A stretch of DNA of 64,000 nucleotides from Silene latifolia (taxonomy: Eukaryota; Streptophyta; Magnoliopsida; Caryophyllales; Caryophyllaceae): the NCBI RefSeq assembly GCF_048544455.1, contig NC_133536.1, forward strand, positions 37,280,652 through 37,344,651, in the 5' to 3' direction. Positions 23,019-35,091 of this stretch are shown in pieces; within the stretch, counting starts at the first letter, position 1, and the number at the start of each line of letters is the position of its first letter. A program made the translations under genes and the position numbers. Under the pieces are notes generated by a model that was not told the DNA's origin, searched no databases, and saw only the letters and a program-made list of their open reading frames with translations.

Positions 23019-24041
23019 CTAAGGATTTAGTCTCATGTTATATTTTCGCAGACGAGCGAATAATATCCGAAGGGTGCTGATGTGGTCGTCCCATTCTCTG
23101 GATTTGACAATCATGTCGTCGACATACACCTCTACCTCCCTGTGCATCATATCATGTAGGAGAGTGGTAGCGGTTCTTTGGTAGGTTGCTCCGGTATTGA
23201 TGAGGCCGAAGGGCATGACCGTGTAGCAATATGTACCCCACTGCGTAGTGAATGCTGTCTTGTTCATGTCTTCCTCGGCCATTTTAATCTGGTTGTACCT
23301 GGCATACCCGTCCATGAATGATAGGAGAGCATGTTCAGCGGTGTTGTCTACCGGAATATCAACATGTGGCAAAGTAAAGTCGTCCTTTGGACTTGCCTTG
23401 TTCAGATCCCTAAAGTCGACGCAAACCCGAATTCTTCCGTCTTTCTTTGGTACGGGCACAATGTTGGGCACCCAATTAGAGTATTCAGACACTTTGATGA
23501 AACCGGCCTTGAACTGTTTATCCACTTCTTCCTTGATTTTTAGGGCCCATTCAGGACGCATCCGGCGTAGCTTCTGTTTCACAGGTTTAGCTCCAGGTTT
23601 AATGGGTATCCGGTGCTCTGCAATTTCTCTGTCAATCCCAGGCATATCTCTGTAGGACCAGGCGAATACATCCTTGTATTCGTGGAGGAGGTCAATGAAC
23701 TGTTGTCTTTCCGAGGGGTCCAGGGTTGTCCCTACCCTAAGTTCTTGAGGTGTGTTATCGGTTCCTACGTTAATAGGTTCGGTCTCCTCAATGATGGGGG
23801 TTCTGGTTTCCCGTTTGTCAAGTTCTTTGGCTAGGTGAGGTGGGTAGTCACTCAAGTCAAATTCCTCGTAGTCATTCAGAATTGCATTGCAGTTAAATTG
23901 AGACGAGTCATAAGCAAACTTAGCGTTCATTAAGTTGACACGAACGAAAAGCTCGGAAAGGACAGACATCCCATGGTCAGTCAGAGGCGACACAACAGAG
24001 GAGGCGGCCCCTGGAACAGGCTCCAGGTTGTCACCTTTCAT
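23019..24041 (-). pseudogene. Reverse transcriptase of element A
   Basis: RT with the segments VPNIVPVPKKDGRIRVCVDF, LPHVDIPVD, YTVMPFGL and the catalytic box VEVYVDDMIV. Upstream lies the conserved EPINVGT..TPQELR.GTTL linker followed by FAWSY.DMPGI. A TAG replaces a Gln codon after RLNP near 23021 (B has a Gln there), separating RT from RNase H. The stop before 24041 separates it from the protease-linker frame. The frame retains the RT segment KQFKAGFIKV, which B has lost. Confidence 0.9.
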
Positions 24042-24071
24042 GGGAGTGGGGGTGACCCTAGTAGACTCAGC

Positions 24072-25421
24072 CTATGAATCAGCCAGGACCTTGTAATAAA
24101 ACAGCGGGAAGGGGACCTTGAATGGGACGTCATGAGTGTTAGAAGCTACGACAGACTCTGACTCCGACTCAGACTCCGACTCAGATTCTTCTTCACTTCT
24201 CTCCTTGAACATAGGGCCTTCTCCAGTTGTGATCTTGAGAATGCGGCCTTGGCGATCGGTCCACTTGACGGTCTTCCTCCAGCCTTGGGTAGCTTTCTCC
24301 GGGTCAGTGTCGGAGATCAAGGCGGTTGGGTCGAATTGATTTTCCTTCAGGGCGATGTTGATGATGTCCTCATAGTCAAGGCGCTTGATGTTATCTTCCC
24401 TAAAGAGGAGTGTGACAGCTTGTCCGTCGAGGCATGGTGACGGCTTAGACTCGGTTGATGCAGCTTCGGTGTTGTCGGGGATAAAGTAGCAGTCCTGGAA
24501 GACTTCCACTCCCGGGTACCTAGCCCTGGCCGTAGAGTCATAGATTGGCTCCGGAATGCCATGATAGAGTTCAGATTCTTCCTCGGGGACAAAGTATCCA
24601 TTGAGGGTCAGATGATAGGGACGGAGGATAACTCCATGCTTCTTGCGCTTTCGAACTAGGAGGTTCATCTCCTGGATATCTTCATCAGTAGGTTCATATC
24701 CCAGTCCAAAGGGGATGTTGGGGACCTTAGTCTGTTTCAAGGGAGGCAAGGTATCTTTTAGTGGATTGAGCGGCAAACCCGGGAAGTAACCCTGACGCAT
24801 CATGATACGGTTGACTGTCAGGTTGGTGAACGAGTCACAATCAAAGGGTGTTGATTCATCAGTTATGGCGTTCACGGCTTGGAAATCCCACATTTCATTG
24901 TCATCCTCCTCAATGGCTTGGGAGGCTATTCCCTTTCTCATGACAGCTTTGATCGGGGAAGCAGGAATTGTGATTGTTTTCCCGTTGAAGAGGACCCTGA
25001 TTTTCTGGTGGAGAGTTGAGGTAACCGCCTTGACGGCGTGAATCTAGGGACGTCCCAAGAGCATATTGAAAGAGGCGTCGATGTCGACCACTTGAAAACT
25101 GGTTTGTCTTTCCAGTGGTCCGGTTGCGACGGTCAAAGTGATAAGCCCGGCGACCTTGCGACGAGTGCCGTCGTAGGCGCGTACTCCTTGGTTTGTCGGG
25201 ACCAAATCAGCTTCCTTAATACCCAGCTTGTGGGCAGTCTTGAGAGGAATGACATTCACCGCGGATCCGTCATCCACGAGGACCATGGGTACATTTTTCT
25301 GGAGGCATTGTACAGTGATATACAGGGCCAGGTTATGATTGGCTCCGAACGGAGGGATATCCTCGTCAGAGAAGACGACTGGGTTGTTCAGGTCAGGGGC
25401 GTCCCTCGTCATATGTGCCAC
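24072..25421 (-). pseudogene. Aspartic protease and linker of element A
   Basis: The protease has the active-site triplet DDG in MVLVDDGSAVNVIPL, then NQGVRAYDGTRRKVAGLI and FNMLLGRP. A TAG replaces the Trp that follows GRP in B (near 25041). The linker includes GYFPGLPLNPLKDTL, IPFGLGYEPT and GYFVPEEESELYHGIP, conserved in B. An acidic (Glu-Ser) dipeptide tract at 24140-24190 precedes the RT frame. The protease frame starts after a TAA that ends the gag frame. B reads through that position, so the stop is a mutation rather than a conserved gag-pol boundary. Confidence 0.85.
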
Positions 25422-25424
25422 TAT

Positions 25425-27081
25425 TTATTCTGGGGAAGAGGTGGATGGCACGGTTAATTTTCCCAAGGCCTGTAGCAAAGCCTGTCGATGTTCAAAGGAC
25501 GTTGCGATCAGTTGCCAGATCGAGATCTCGGCTTTTGCCTTCTGAAGTTGTTTGAGGATCAAATTTTCAGGAGCCCTTGGTTGAGTGTCTATCTCCGGAA
25601 CGACTTGGTCATTCGTTGTTGGAACGACCATTGGATTGTTCGGGTTCTGATAGGGGCGTCCGGACCGGGTAAGATGTCCGATTTCTTTCACCCGTTTCTC
25701 TTTTTCTGGGACCAGGTAGACGTCTTCAACGTCGTCTCTCCAGATGCCGTTGATATTAGGATCCCGAGGGTACCTTGGAGGGGTATTCCTCGGTGGGCAG
25801 TTCTTGTGAGGGATATTTTTGTGGGGGTGATTTTTATGAGGGTAATTTTTGTGAGGGTGGTTTTTGTGAGGGTAGTTATTGTGAGAGTGATTTTCGTGAG
25901 GTCTATGCCAGAATGGTCGCGGGAGCAATCCATCCTGGTGTGGGTAGTTTTGGGCGCTCGGGGGACTCTCCCTTGGGCGCGGTGGTGGAGGATTGAAGAT
26001 AAGTCGACGGTAGGCATCGTCAAGTCGGGTGATTCTCTCGGAGAGACTGGCTATGGCTTCCTCGGCCTTCTGGAACATGGTGAGCATAGTGGCAGCACTG
26101 AACACAAACACTCCGTCTGAGGGATCTTTCTCCAAAGCATTCACCTCGTCATAAACTGGCGGGATGAGGTGTGAGCAGTCCAGAGTTAGCTCATCGTCGG
26201 AGATAGCATGGATTCCCAAAGGGTTTGTTTTGTTGTTTGGCTTAGTCGGTGGGGGTAAAGGCAAATCTTCTTTCTCAATCATGTCTTGGATGATGTGCTT
26301 GAGTTTGAAGCAGGTTTCGGTATCATGCCCTTTACCTCGATGGTACTGACAGTAGGCATTGGAGTTCCAGAAGCGGGACTTCTTAGCGTCGGTCGGATCC
26401 GGGGTGGGTCCGATCGGTTGTAATTTCCCCTGGTCCATGAGCCTCTTCAGAGCACTTGCATAGGTTGACCCAATATTAGTGAACACTCTCAGGGGGCGCT
26501 CGGCTCTCTTAGCAGATGATTCAATGAAGTTGACCTCATCAATCTTGTTCGTTTGGCCGTAAGGGCGGGATCCGGTTGAGGTGGATCCTTGATAGCCTAT
26601 GCCAGTAGTCTTGGCCAAGACACCCTTCCGGAGGTCATCTTCAATACGTGTCCCCAGAATTTGCAGATCTTGGAAGGTCTTAATATTCTGATACCTTAGA
26701 AAGTTGGCATACACTGGGCGGAGATTGTTGACGAACTTTTCCACCAAAGTTGATTCACTCGGCTTACTGACCAGTTGAATACTCACCCTCCTCCAACGGG
26801 TTAAGAACTCGGTGAACCCTTCCTGATCGTTCTGGGTTAGAACCTCAAGAGTACGGGTATTTGCTTGGATTTCAACATTGTCGGCATATTGTTTGGCGAA
26901 CTCAAATGCGACCTCGTCCCAAGTGGTAAGGTTTTTCGGATCAAGGGAGTAGTACCATTGACGAGGGATCGGTTCCAAAGAGGATGGGAAGATCCGGGTA
27001 AAAAGCTCATGTTTGACCCCTTTAATGGCCATATAGTCTTTGAAGGCACGGATATGATTGAGCGGGTCCTCCACTCCTTTG
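25425..27081 (-). pseudogene. Gag of element A, N-terminus lost to the CACTA insertion
   Basis: The frame enters from the CACTA junction and reads FKGVEDPLNHIRAFKDYMAI, the start of the retrotransposon gag domain (in B preceded by about 127 residues). Domains: capsid-like region (FPSSLEPIPRQWYYSLDP, FAKQYADN, EFLTRWRR), then a zinc-knuckle-like CQYHRGKGHDTETCFKLK. A His-rich repeat follows, with about nine PHKN-type tetrapeptides at 25790-25900. Next is HLTRSGRPYQ, shared with B, and LLKQLQKAKAEI. It ends at a TAA just before the protease. The His-rich repeat is absent from B, whose corresponding region is acidic. Confidence 0.85.
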
Positions 27082-27099
27082 AACCACTAGTAGAAAAAA

Positions 27100-27512
27100 C
27101 CCCTACAGTGGCGGTCGAAAATGACCTTTTATGGCGGTTTTTAAAGGTTTTGGGTGCGTCGTATATCACGGGGTCGTATATACTTTTGCGGCGGTTGTAC
27201 AACCACCACTATAGCTCTCATACGGTGGCGGTTGTTAAAAAAACCGCCATTATAGACTTACATAAAACGACGGTTGTTAGACAAGAACCGCCATTATAAC
27301 TCACCTATAGTGGCGGTTATTGTTTAAAAACCGCCACTATAGCTATATCAATAATATCATTACACCACTACATGTTCTCTATAACGACGGTTGTTGTTAC
27401 AGAACCGTCATTAAAGGTAATTATAACGTCGGTTGTTTGTACATAACCGCCACTAAAGGTAATTATAACGTCGGTTGTTTGGTGAAGAACCGCCACCATA
27501 GGTAGTTATTTT
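27100..27512. repeat. CACTA subterminal repeats
   Basis: At least ten direct and inverted copies of GGCGGTTGTT / AACCGCCA(C/T)TATA occur, often as stem pairs such as TAGTGGCGGTTATT with AAAACCGCCACTATA. Such arrays are the transposase-binding regions of CACTA elements. Confidence 0.85.
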
Positions 27513-30030
27513 TTTTAAAAAAAATTGCTACCAAAATTTTGGTAGCAAAACCTAAAGATTTGACAATCCAAATACCAAAATGAACGAACAATAAATAGAA
27601 GTGAATGATAACCAACAAATTTGTGTATCATCTGACCTAACAAATTAGTATTGTTGATGTTAAAAAAAAACATACTTCCAAGTGTATAAATAATCACATA
27701 CACGTCTTAGTTAATAAACTAATCAACATTACATATTCTCTAAACTTTTGATAGCCTACGCCTCTTTAACATCTTTGATTGCTTAAGAAGTTCAGAGCAT
27801 CATCAAGACCATTAATCGCCAAGCACTTGCTCTGGTTAAGATAATTGTACTCATCGGCTATTCCTATGTTCAATTTACCTGCAGTGAAAATGACATTCAA
27901 ATGATGCTGATAACTACCAAGAACTTGAGATAGACACTAATTACTAATGTCAGGCTGGATAATAGTGCAAAGATAGAAATATCAAAATAATAAGGTGAGA
28001 GTTCAGAGTTGAGAGTTGACAAACATTACAAAGAGAGAGTGTGAACACATGAAAACCCACAACGATCAAATGCTCATGGTCACAATACTCTATTACACGA
28101 CACACGTGAACACGTGAACACAAGTCGGCTTAAAATTTATGAAGCAAAGTAAGAAGTGAAGGAAGTTATCACCTGTATGTAGTAATATAGTTCTGAAGCC
28201 TACACCTCTTTAACATCCTTCATCTCGTCAATTGACACTCTTAAATCTGCAATGATACATTTAACAAAACCAATAGTAAGAAAAAACTGAAAAAAAAAAA
28301 GAAAAAAAAAAACATTAACAATTTGATTTAGTGGTAAAACTGAAGTAAACCTAAACAAATTACAGCGATGCGCCTAAAAAAAGATTAGAATTGTAGCCCT
28401 ATTAATGCTAACAAATGCTTAATTGATCATAATTCGCCTGTAGGATCGAAACACACTAGCACCAAATATATGGGGCATATATGAATAAATTAAAAGAAAA
28501 TTTACCTACAAACCTCCACTTCCTTTTGTAATCATCCACCACGGCAAAGTGAAAGCTTGGGAGCAAATGGAGATGAGTAAGTGAGTAAGACCACCAGCAG
28601 ATAGCCTCTTTAAGTGTCGAGTGCCAGCTGAGTCCTTCATGTAGGAGATTAATTAGACATGGACCATATATAGTTCTATATGGAAACAATCAGAGGAAAT
28701 GGAAGTAGATTTCTAGTATTCTAATATTAAGTATTTTGATTAAAGTTCTATCTGAATAAATCTTAGCCAGAATAAACTACATAGGTAAGATGTATCAAGA
28801 TTCATATATATTAGCAAAACAGTGATCACACAACAATTGCCCCTTTCCTATATTTGCAGAAGTTACGTAGACTTTACATCTAAACTACGTACTGCCACCA
28901 AATTTCTTACCCTTGAATATATTAGCATGGCCTATAACTATTTCACATAGCACATTCATCAAGCGGGCTAAAGTTTGTATCAATTGTTGTCTGGAAGGTT
29001 TTCGTAGAAAATCGTACAACAAAATCTGAGAATATCAGTTACAAGTTGAGCATTTTCAAAATAAATACCTGCTGGTAGAAGACTGGTTTTTAAGACAATA
29101 GGAAAAAGGCTAAATTCTGAACAAATACCTGCGCTTTAAAAGCTAAATATCCACCATGACGGTTGGGATCCACAGTAGGCTCATTCGCGCTGCAACAAAT
29201 CCAAATATAAATATAATAAAATGTTAAACAAGCTGCGAACTATTATAACATCCGAATTTCTTGAAAATGATCAGTGAGTCCCAAAAGAAACAATTAAGCT
29301 CAAGAAACATAACTGAAAAAAGGAATGCACACTACCTTGTGGTCTTTTGTCTTTTCTCTAATCTTGACATACAGTTAGCAATTAGTACTCCGGCACAAGC
29401 TGCTTAGGTTACATGCCTACACACAAAAAGAGAGAACAAACCTCGAAATAATTATAAGAGCTCTTCCTATGCCTTTTCCGGAAGCCTATAGACCACATGA
29501 ACAAAGTGCGCACAGGTTAAACTAATCATTCGAAATTCTATAACAAGTCAAACGGACAATGAAATCAAATGTTAGGGGAAAAACAACATAATGGGGGAGA
29601 AAGTTTGTATGGGGTTAGCTAACAAAAACTATTATATGGATGCATGCATGAGTGTGAAACAAATCGATAAATCATTACGCAAACATGTGAAACTGTCTCA
29701 AACTTAACTTAATGTTAAAAGAAATATTTGAACTAATGTATGATTTAGCCATGAGACGAGAGTATAAGACAGCAAGAAGTACGAGGCAAATCTTACCCAA
29801 GGATGCTTCTAGGGTTAAACAGTGAGCTTTGCTAGAAAGACAACCGAGGATGCAATGGTCGAAGGCAAGAAATTCACCCAGCCATAATCAAGCAAACAAA
29901 GCTCAGCACTGCCTCAGCCAAAGTAGTAACCCAAAAACTCCAATTGCAGATTCGGGGTCTGAAAAATTCACGGAAATCGTTAGATAAACGGCCCTTAAGT
30001 CGGCTCTTAAGTCTTAATTAGTTAAAGAGA

Positions 30031-30035
30031 CAATA
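30031..30035. other. Target-site duplication of element B, left copy (CAATA)
   Basis: CAATA precedes the 5' LTR, and CAATA at 49628-49632 follows the 3' LTR. The 5-bp duplication shows that both LTRs belong to one insertion. Confidence 0.92.
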
Positions 30036-30452
30036 TGTAGATACCTCATTTCTGCACCTCCCGCAAACCACCCAGTGATGATTGGGCCGCATGTTTGATA
30101 CGCGGAACGATTTGTGACAATTCGTAAGATTATCGTCAAGTGATTGCTCAAATATTAATATCTACCTCTTAGTTGTCATCTACGTGCCGATACGGTCGTT
30201 TTGACAGTAATTAGAGTACATTCGGAGTCCGGGCCTAAAACCGTCTCCATTTTCTGATAACCATTAAATCCCGAGTCAGAATGTTCTGGAATGTTCCGGA
30301 TATTTCTATTCCATATTTCATAAATTTTATCTTTTGGTAAGCAATTTCCCGTAATATTCACATAAGATATTAAGGAAAACCGGATTATTTCCGTCCTACT
30401 ATAACTCAAACACGGAAATCTTTCTTCAACAGGAGGAAACCACTTGGGAATA

Positions 30453-30508
30453 GACGCAGCAGGTGCTGCGCCTCTTCCAAGAGACGCAGTGGCTGCTGCG
30501 CCTCTTCC
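30453..30508 (+). repeat. Palindrome pair 1 in the B LTR, upstream of the TATA box
   Basis: Two units GACGCAG-N5-GCTGCGCCTCTTCC start 30 nt apart (30453, 30483) with different centres (CAGGT, TGGCT). Arms CGCAG/CTGCG are complementary. The pair ends about 97 bp before the TATA box. The 3' LTR copy is at 47608-47663, with one mismatch in an arm. Confidence 0.9.
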
Positions 30509-30604
30509 TAGGCCCTTTTCTGCATGTTTCTCGTATCTTTTTCATATCTTTCCGAGATTCACTTCCAAAGAGTCTCCGAAACCCTAATTCCTTCACGTGA
30601 TTAG

Positions 30605-30612
30605 TATAAATA
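30605..30612 (+). promoter_or_regulatory. TATA box of the B LTR promoter
   Basis: GATTAGTATAAATAGGAGCC. It is followed by a small hairpin AGGAGCC..CGCTCCT and then by CGCGAGTGTCCGCCC, which is shared with the A LTR. The second copy is in the 3' LTR at about 47758. Confidence 0.75.
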
Positions 30613-31056
30613 GGAGCCTTCGCTCCTCATATTTCTCACGCGAGTGTCCGCCCTTCTCTTCTCCCTTTGCATTCTAGACTTTGTTCTTACTTTTTGGCGT
30701 CTACGTGCTTGAACATTCGACCACGTAAGCTCGGATCTTTCTGAGTACCAGCCTCCCCGTTGCATGACCGACCAATTTGACCAACTACACATCAATCAAC
30801 TTAATCAACTTAATCGTTTTCCTCTTACGAGGGCACTTTCTTTGCATTCGCGTCGAGCATCACTAATCGATATCTTAGTCCTTCTCGTTTCGTCAACATG
30901 TAAGTCTGAGGGTGTATAATCTCTTTTATTTATTGTATTTTGTTTATTGTATAATCAATTGTAAGGTTTATGTCGAAAATACCATTAAAACCGATTTCTA
31001 AAACCATGCTTTAAAACCTCTTTTTACGGATTTCCAGTAGATAACCGTCGAGAAAG

Positions 31057-31750
31057 GACGCAGCAACTGCTGCGCCTCTTCGAAGGAGCGCAGTTCCTAC
31101 TGCGCCTCTTCGTGAGGCTGCCGCAGTTCCTGCTTCCTTTCTTCTTCGTTCGTCCTCTGTTATTCGTCAAGTTTCTTTATTTGTTTCGTTTGTTTGTTAA
31201 TTCATCATCATAATAGTATATAATTCATATGTATATCGTAATCATCATCATTAACATGCTTTAATCATCATAAATCCGACTTAAATCCCTAATAAACCAA
31301 TATTTGCGGGTTTTCGTCATTAAAATTCAATTCCGGGTTGTAGAGATTCAATTCGTCAATATTGGGTTTCTGGAATTCGTCTTTGATATAGTTTTCATCT
31401 GTTTATTCACATGTTCATCGCATATTCATCATTAATCCATCATATCTAACTTAATTAATCAATTAATTTGTTTGACTCATTAATATTGTTCACTTCTGTC
31501 ATTATTCCATCTTGTAATTAATTCGTTTGCATCCGTCTCATCCATGTTTTACTGTTTTCACGACCCAATCACATGTGAATTAACATATTAATCACTTTCA
31601 TCCGAGTAAATATCATTAATAGATCATTAAATTCACAAATTAACATTAACGGCTTGCAATTACGGCTTCACAGCCAGAACTGAGCCAAGGAACAGACGCA
31701 GCGTCTGCTGCGCCTATCCCAAAGGACGCAGTTCTGTTGCGCCTGTTCCT
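31057..31750 (+). repeat. Palindrome pairs 2 and 3 in the B LTR, downstream of the TATA box
   Basis: Pair 2 has units starting at 31057 and 31087 (centres CAACT, TTCCT). Pair 3 starts at 31695 and 31725 (centre CGTCT and a shortened TTCT). Spacing is again 30 nt in both. Right arms are TGCGCCTCTTC in pair 2, and TGCGCCTATCC and TGCGCCTGTTCC in pair 3. They lie in the transcribed part of the LTR. Confidence 0.88.
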
Positions 31751-32478
31751 GGCTGAGTTCTGTCTCTGAACTCCGTTTCTGCCTTGACGTAGTTTAATTA
31801 ACGTACGTATTAACTAACTATTAACCGTAATATCACGCTAATTCCTGTTCGTTAATTTATTTAATTCTTTCTTTCTTTCTTTTATTCTTTTTCTCAAATT
31901 ATCCGTTTTAAAGGTATTTTCGACATAAATCGCCTATTCTATTGTAATTAATGTAATTTTCATTATTGTAATTTATAATTATCGTATTCCTTTTTATTGC
32001 TTGTATGTTTTCACATGTAAATGAACATTAAATCCTAATTCGACCCAATTGTATGCTAATTACGTGTCAACCGACTTAGTATTAATTCTCACATGCTAGG
32101 ATTAAAACTTGGATGTTGCATTGCATGCATATAATCGACGATATATCAAGTACGAATAACTTCCCTAATCATTAGTAGAGGCCGCTATCGAGGCGGGCGG
32201 GATTAGGTGTTCGATCAAAAGAGCTTCCTAATACGTACCCTCACCCCTTACTCCAGATATCTGTGAACACCCGTGTTCATTGGCATCCACGAGAGTCATT
32301 CTAGACATAGAATGCTAAGGGTAACGATTGCTTAGTGTTCATGTCTCTACTTTGTGTCTTGACATGACACGAGGTATTCGAACGGTTCCAATTTCCCATA
32401 AAAATTGGTGGTGACTCCATACAAAAATGCAAACGCTTGTTTCCCAAGCGCCCCCGTGGGCCCCCGCTGTCCACAGTT

Positions 32479-32497
32479 TGGCGACTCCTCTAGGGAT
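32479..32497 (+). other. Primer binding site of element B, tRNA-Arg type
   Basis: TGGCGACTCCTCTAGGGAT begins 3 nt after the LTR end. It matches the complement of the 3' end of plant tRNA-Arg(ACG), as I remember it, at all but two positions. Tat elements such as Ogre are reported to use tRNA-Arg. Confidence 0.75.
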
Positions 32498-33282
32498 AAT
32501 ACACTTACGTGTAGCCAAAAGGGTGAAACTTGAACAAGGTTAGGGAATAGTTTGTACAAGACAATTGTCGGTTTTCATAACTCGGTCTTCCTAGACCGTT
32601 TTACTCGGCCTTCCTAGGCCCAACCCAACCCATTCGCCAACCCATTCGACCAATCGTCCCGTCTAAACGGTCCTAATTCTTATTTGGGCCTAAGGATGGA
32701 TAGCGATTGACGTCATCCATACCATGATGCTTACTCTTGTTTGTATCAAGGGCCTTCACTACTTGAGGAAATGGACTAGGAATCGGCCTTACTCTTGTTT
32801 GGCACGAGCCTCTCCACAGACTTCGGGTTTAATGGTTCGGTATGGCAACCTACCCTTTAAACCAAAACCCTCTTAAATGCACTCAGCATCCCGTTATAAT
32901 GCTTGTATAAATGTGTATACCTTACATGATCACCATTTCTAAACAAAACCATGATGATTTTTCAAAAATCAAAACCCATTTTCAAGCAAAATTTCGAAAT
33001 AGGCTTTCAATTAGCGCAAAATCCGGTCAAAACTCTGTCCGTTTGTCGTGTCAAAATTCGGGCCACAAGCCCATTTCAAAACCTCACTTCGAGTCCACTC
33101 CTACAACTACACTATAGTTGACTAGGACACCCATTTTCAAAGACCTTATCTTTCTTCAAAACTCACTCAACACAAGTGGCACACACCCACTTCACGAGTC
33201 AAAACTTTTCCTCTTTTAGCAAGTGTGTTAGAATGGTCGATCGTGTTTTGATTCGTCGCCGATATCTTATCCAGTTTCCAAG
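32498..33282 (+). other. Leader of element B between PBS and gag
   Basis: About 785 bp without a long open frame. It presumably carries the packaging signal, but nothing specific is visible. Confidence 0.5.
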
Positions 33283-35091
33283 ATGCCCGGATCAAGTGAT
33301 GAAGTAAACTTCAACCAACTTCAGAATAGTAATGATCGAATCCTAGCCGCGCTAGCCCAAATGCAATCTACTCAAGAACAAACCTATGACCGCCTTGAGC
33401 TCATCGAAGGCCGTATCTTTGCCGTAGAGGGAAGGTTGCCTCCTCATGAAAGTGAAGTACTACGTGACTCTGACAACGAATCCAAGGACGAAAATCCTCT
33501 CATGGGAATGACTGTAGCTGAAAAAAGGCTACAATACCTAGAGGAGCAATTGATGTACCTTAAGCGCGATGACATTTATAGGGAGAACAATCGCAAGTAT
33601 GAGGCTGTCAATTCCAAACTACCAACCAACTTTAGTATGACGGATATCCCTAAGTTCAAGGGACACGAGAACCCTTTGAACCATATCCGTGCTTTCAAGG
33701 ATTACATGTCTATCAAAGGCATCAAACCCGAGATGTTCTTAAGGATCTTTCCTTCATCTCTTGATACCATCCCAAGGCAATGGTTCTACTCTTTAGATCA
33801 CAAGAAGGTCGCTACTTGGGAAGATGCCGCAATCGAGTTCTCCAAGCAATATGCGGATAATGCCGAAATCCAAGTCAACATGCGTACTCTAGAAGTTCTT
33901 ACCCAAAATGACAAAGAAGGATTCGCCGACTTCCTAAGTAGGTGGAGGAAGACTAGCACTCAACTAGTAGAACGCTCGGACGAGGCTACTCTTGTGGAGA
34001 AGTTTGTGGATAATCTCAAGCCCATCTATGCCAATCATTTGAGATACCAAAACATCAAGACTTTCAAAGACTTGACCATACTAGGGACAAGGATTGAGGA
34101 TGACATCCGTAAAGGACTCTTGTCCAAAACGGTAGGTCGAGGATATCAAGGGTCCACAAGTCGTTCATACGGCTCTACTAGTAAGACCGATGAAGTTAAC
34201 CTTCTCGAGCCATCCAAGAAAACTACCCCACCAAGGAAATTCACAGACCTTGGGGACACTTACTCCAATGCTCTAAAGAGGTTAATGAAGCAAGGTAAAC
34301 TCCAACCCATTGGACCTACTCCCGAACCCGAAAGAAAGTCCAAATTTTGGGACGAGAATTCGTACTGTGAATACCATAGAGGCAAAGGGCATGACACAGA
34401 AAAATGCTACAAGTTGAAAAACGTGCTTCAAGACATGATCGAAGATGGTCGACTACCAATACCACCGGGAGGTAAACCCAACAACACTCAGAATCCTCTT
34501 GGAGTTCTAGTGATCACAAGTGATGAATCTACCTTAGACTGCTCACACCTCATTTCTCCCATCGAAAATGAAATACATGCAATCGAGAATGAAGGGCTCT
34601 ACTCTACCATCTCCCCTACCATTTCCGACTTCATCACATGGGCAAGGAGTGTAGATTGACAAGTTTGGGAACTAGAAAACATGGTAACAACCTTACGCAA
34701 TCCCAACGCAATACCCGAAGAACATGTGCCACTAATCTTCTCTCAAAATGCCACTATGCAAGAAATAATCACCGTGGTTGATAAACTAGTCGATCAAATC
34801 ATACGACTAGAAGATGATATCGTGAGAATGAGGGAACTAGCTGCAATCAATGGGGTTTGGGCCGATGATGATGAGGACGAATATCTCATTGAAAACTCTT
34901 TAGTCAAGGAAATAGTCCAAAATGGTGAAGACCAAGATGTGGACCACCTAACTCGTTCGGGTCGCCCATATCAAAGCACTACTCAAAACGGTCCAACCAA
35001 CGTCATCACACCAAATGACAACGAAGATGACCCCACTGATCATTTGCTCAAGCAATTACAAAAACAAAAGCGATCTTTCATCCGCAACTAG
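33283..35091 (+). pseudogene. Gag of element B
   Basis: ATG at 33283 (MPGSSDEVNFNQLQ). A coiled-coil N-terminal part (residues about 1-125) is followed by the capsid-like domain (HENPLNHIRAFKDYM, FPSSLDTIPRQWFYSL, FSKQYADN, DFLSRWRK) and a zinc-knuckle-like CEYHRGKGHDTEKCYKLK near residue 365. A TGA at 34657 interrupts the frame. The same frame resumes at once and runs to 35091 through an acidic segment and HLTRSGRPYQ. A frameshift near 35065 then moves the reading into the frame that leads to the protease. The TGA has no counterpart in A, so I read it as a mutation, not programmed readthrough. Confidence 0.85.

Larger units (their letters stand above)
9416..27084 (-). mobile_element. Element A: Ty3/gypsy Tat-lineage LTR retrotransposon, 5' end missing
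   Basis: The order on the minus strand is gag, PR, linker, RT, RNase H, second RNase H and integrase (27081-20524). Then come two genes on the opposite strand (DUF7745-like 18239-19696, PMD 14405-17129), tandem arrays, a polypurine tract and the 3' LTR. Gag is interrupted at 27085 by a CACTA terminus, so the start of gag, the primer site and the 5' LTR are beyond the window. The left border is either 9416 or 9383, because TGTGGAC occurs at both. 9416 gives an LTR length of 2,417 bp, close to the 2,440 bp of element B. Tat assignment rests on the dual RNase H and similarity throughout to B. Confidence 0.85.
27085..30035. mobile_element. CACTA element, left terminus and body up to element B
   Basis: It begins CACTAGTAGAAAAAACCCC at 27085, a CACTA-superfamily terminus. 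It is placed inside the gag frame of A and preceded by AAC (possible 3-bp target duplication). A subterminal array of GGCGGTTGTT-type repeats follows (27100-27512). No transposase was recognised. Possible minus-strand exon ends near 27790 and 28215 share the decayed sequence GATGTTAAAGAGG.GTAGGC, each with an AG acceptor upstream; this is weak evidence for captured exons. The rest to 30035 is AT-rich and unassigned. The body resumes at 49633 after element B. Confidence 0.75.
30036..32475 (+). repeat. 5' LTR of element B
   Basis: 2,440 bp, TGTAGATACCTC to GCTGTCCACA. TATA at 30605. CGCGAGTGTCCGCCC starts about 40 nt after it, as in A. Three paired palindrome clusters are at 30453-30508, 31057-31111 and 31695-31750. 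Confidence 0.95.

Noticed and set aside
25422..25436. TAA between gag and protease of A as a conserved gag-pol boundary
   Set aside because: B reads through the equivalent codons, so the stop is not conserved.
30453..31750. Paired repeats with variable centres as a CRISPR-like array
   Set aside because: Each cluster has only two units, the variable part is 5 nt, the setting is plant LTRs, and there are no cas genes.
34657..34659. TGA in gag of B as a programmed readthrough site
   Set aside because: A has no stop at the equivalent place, and B carries other random lesions nearby, so a point mutation is simpler.
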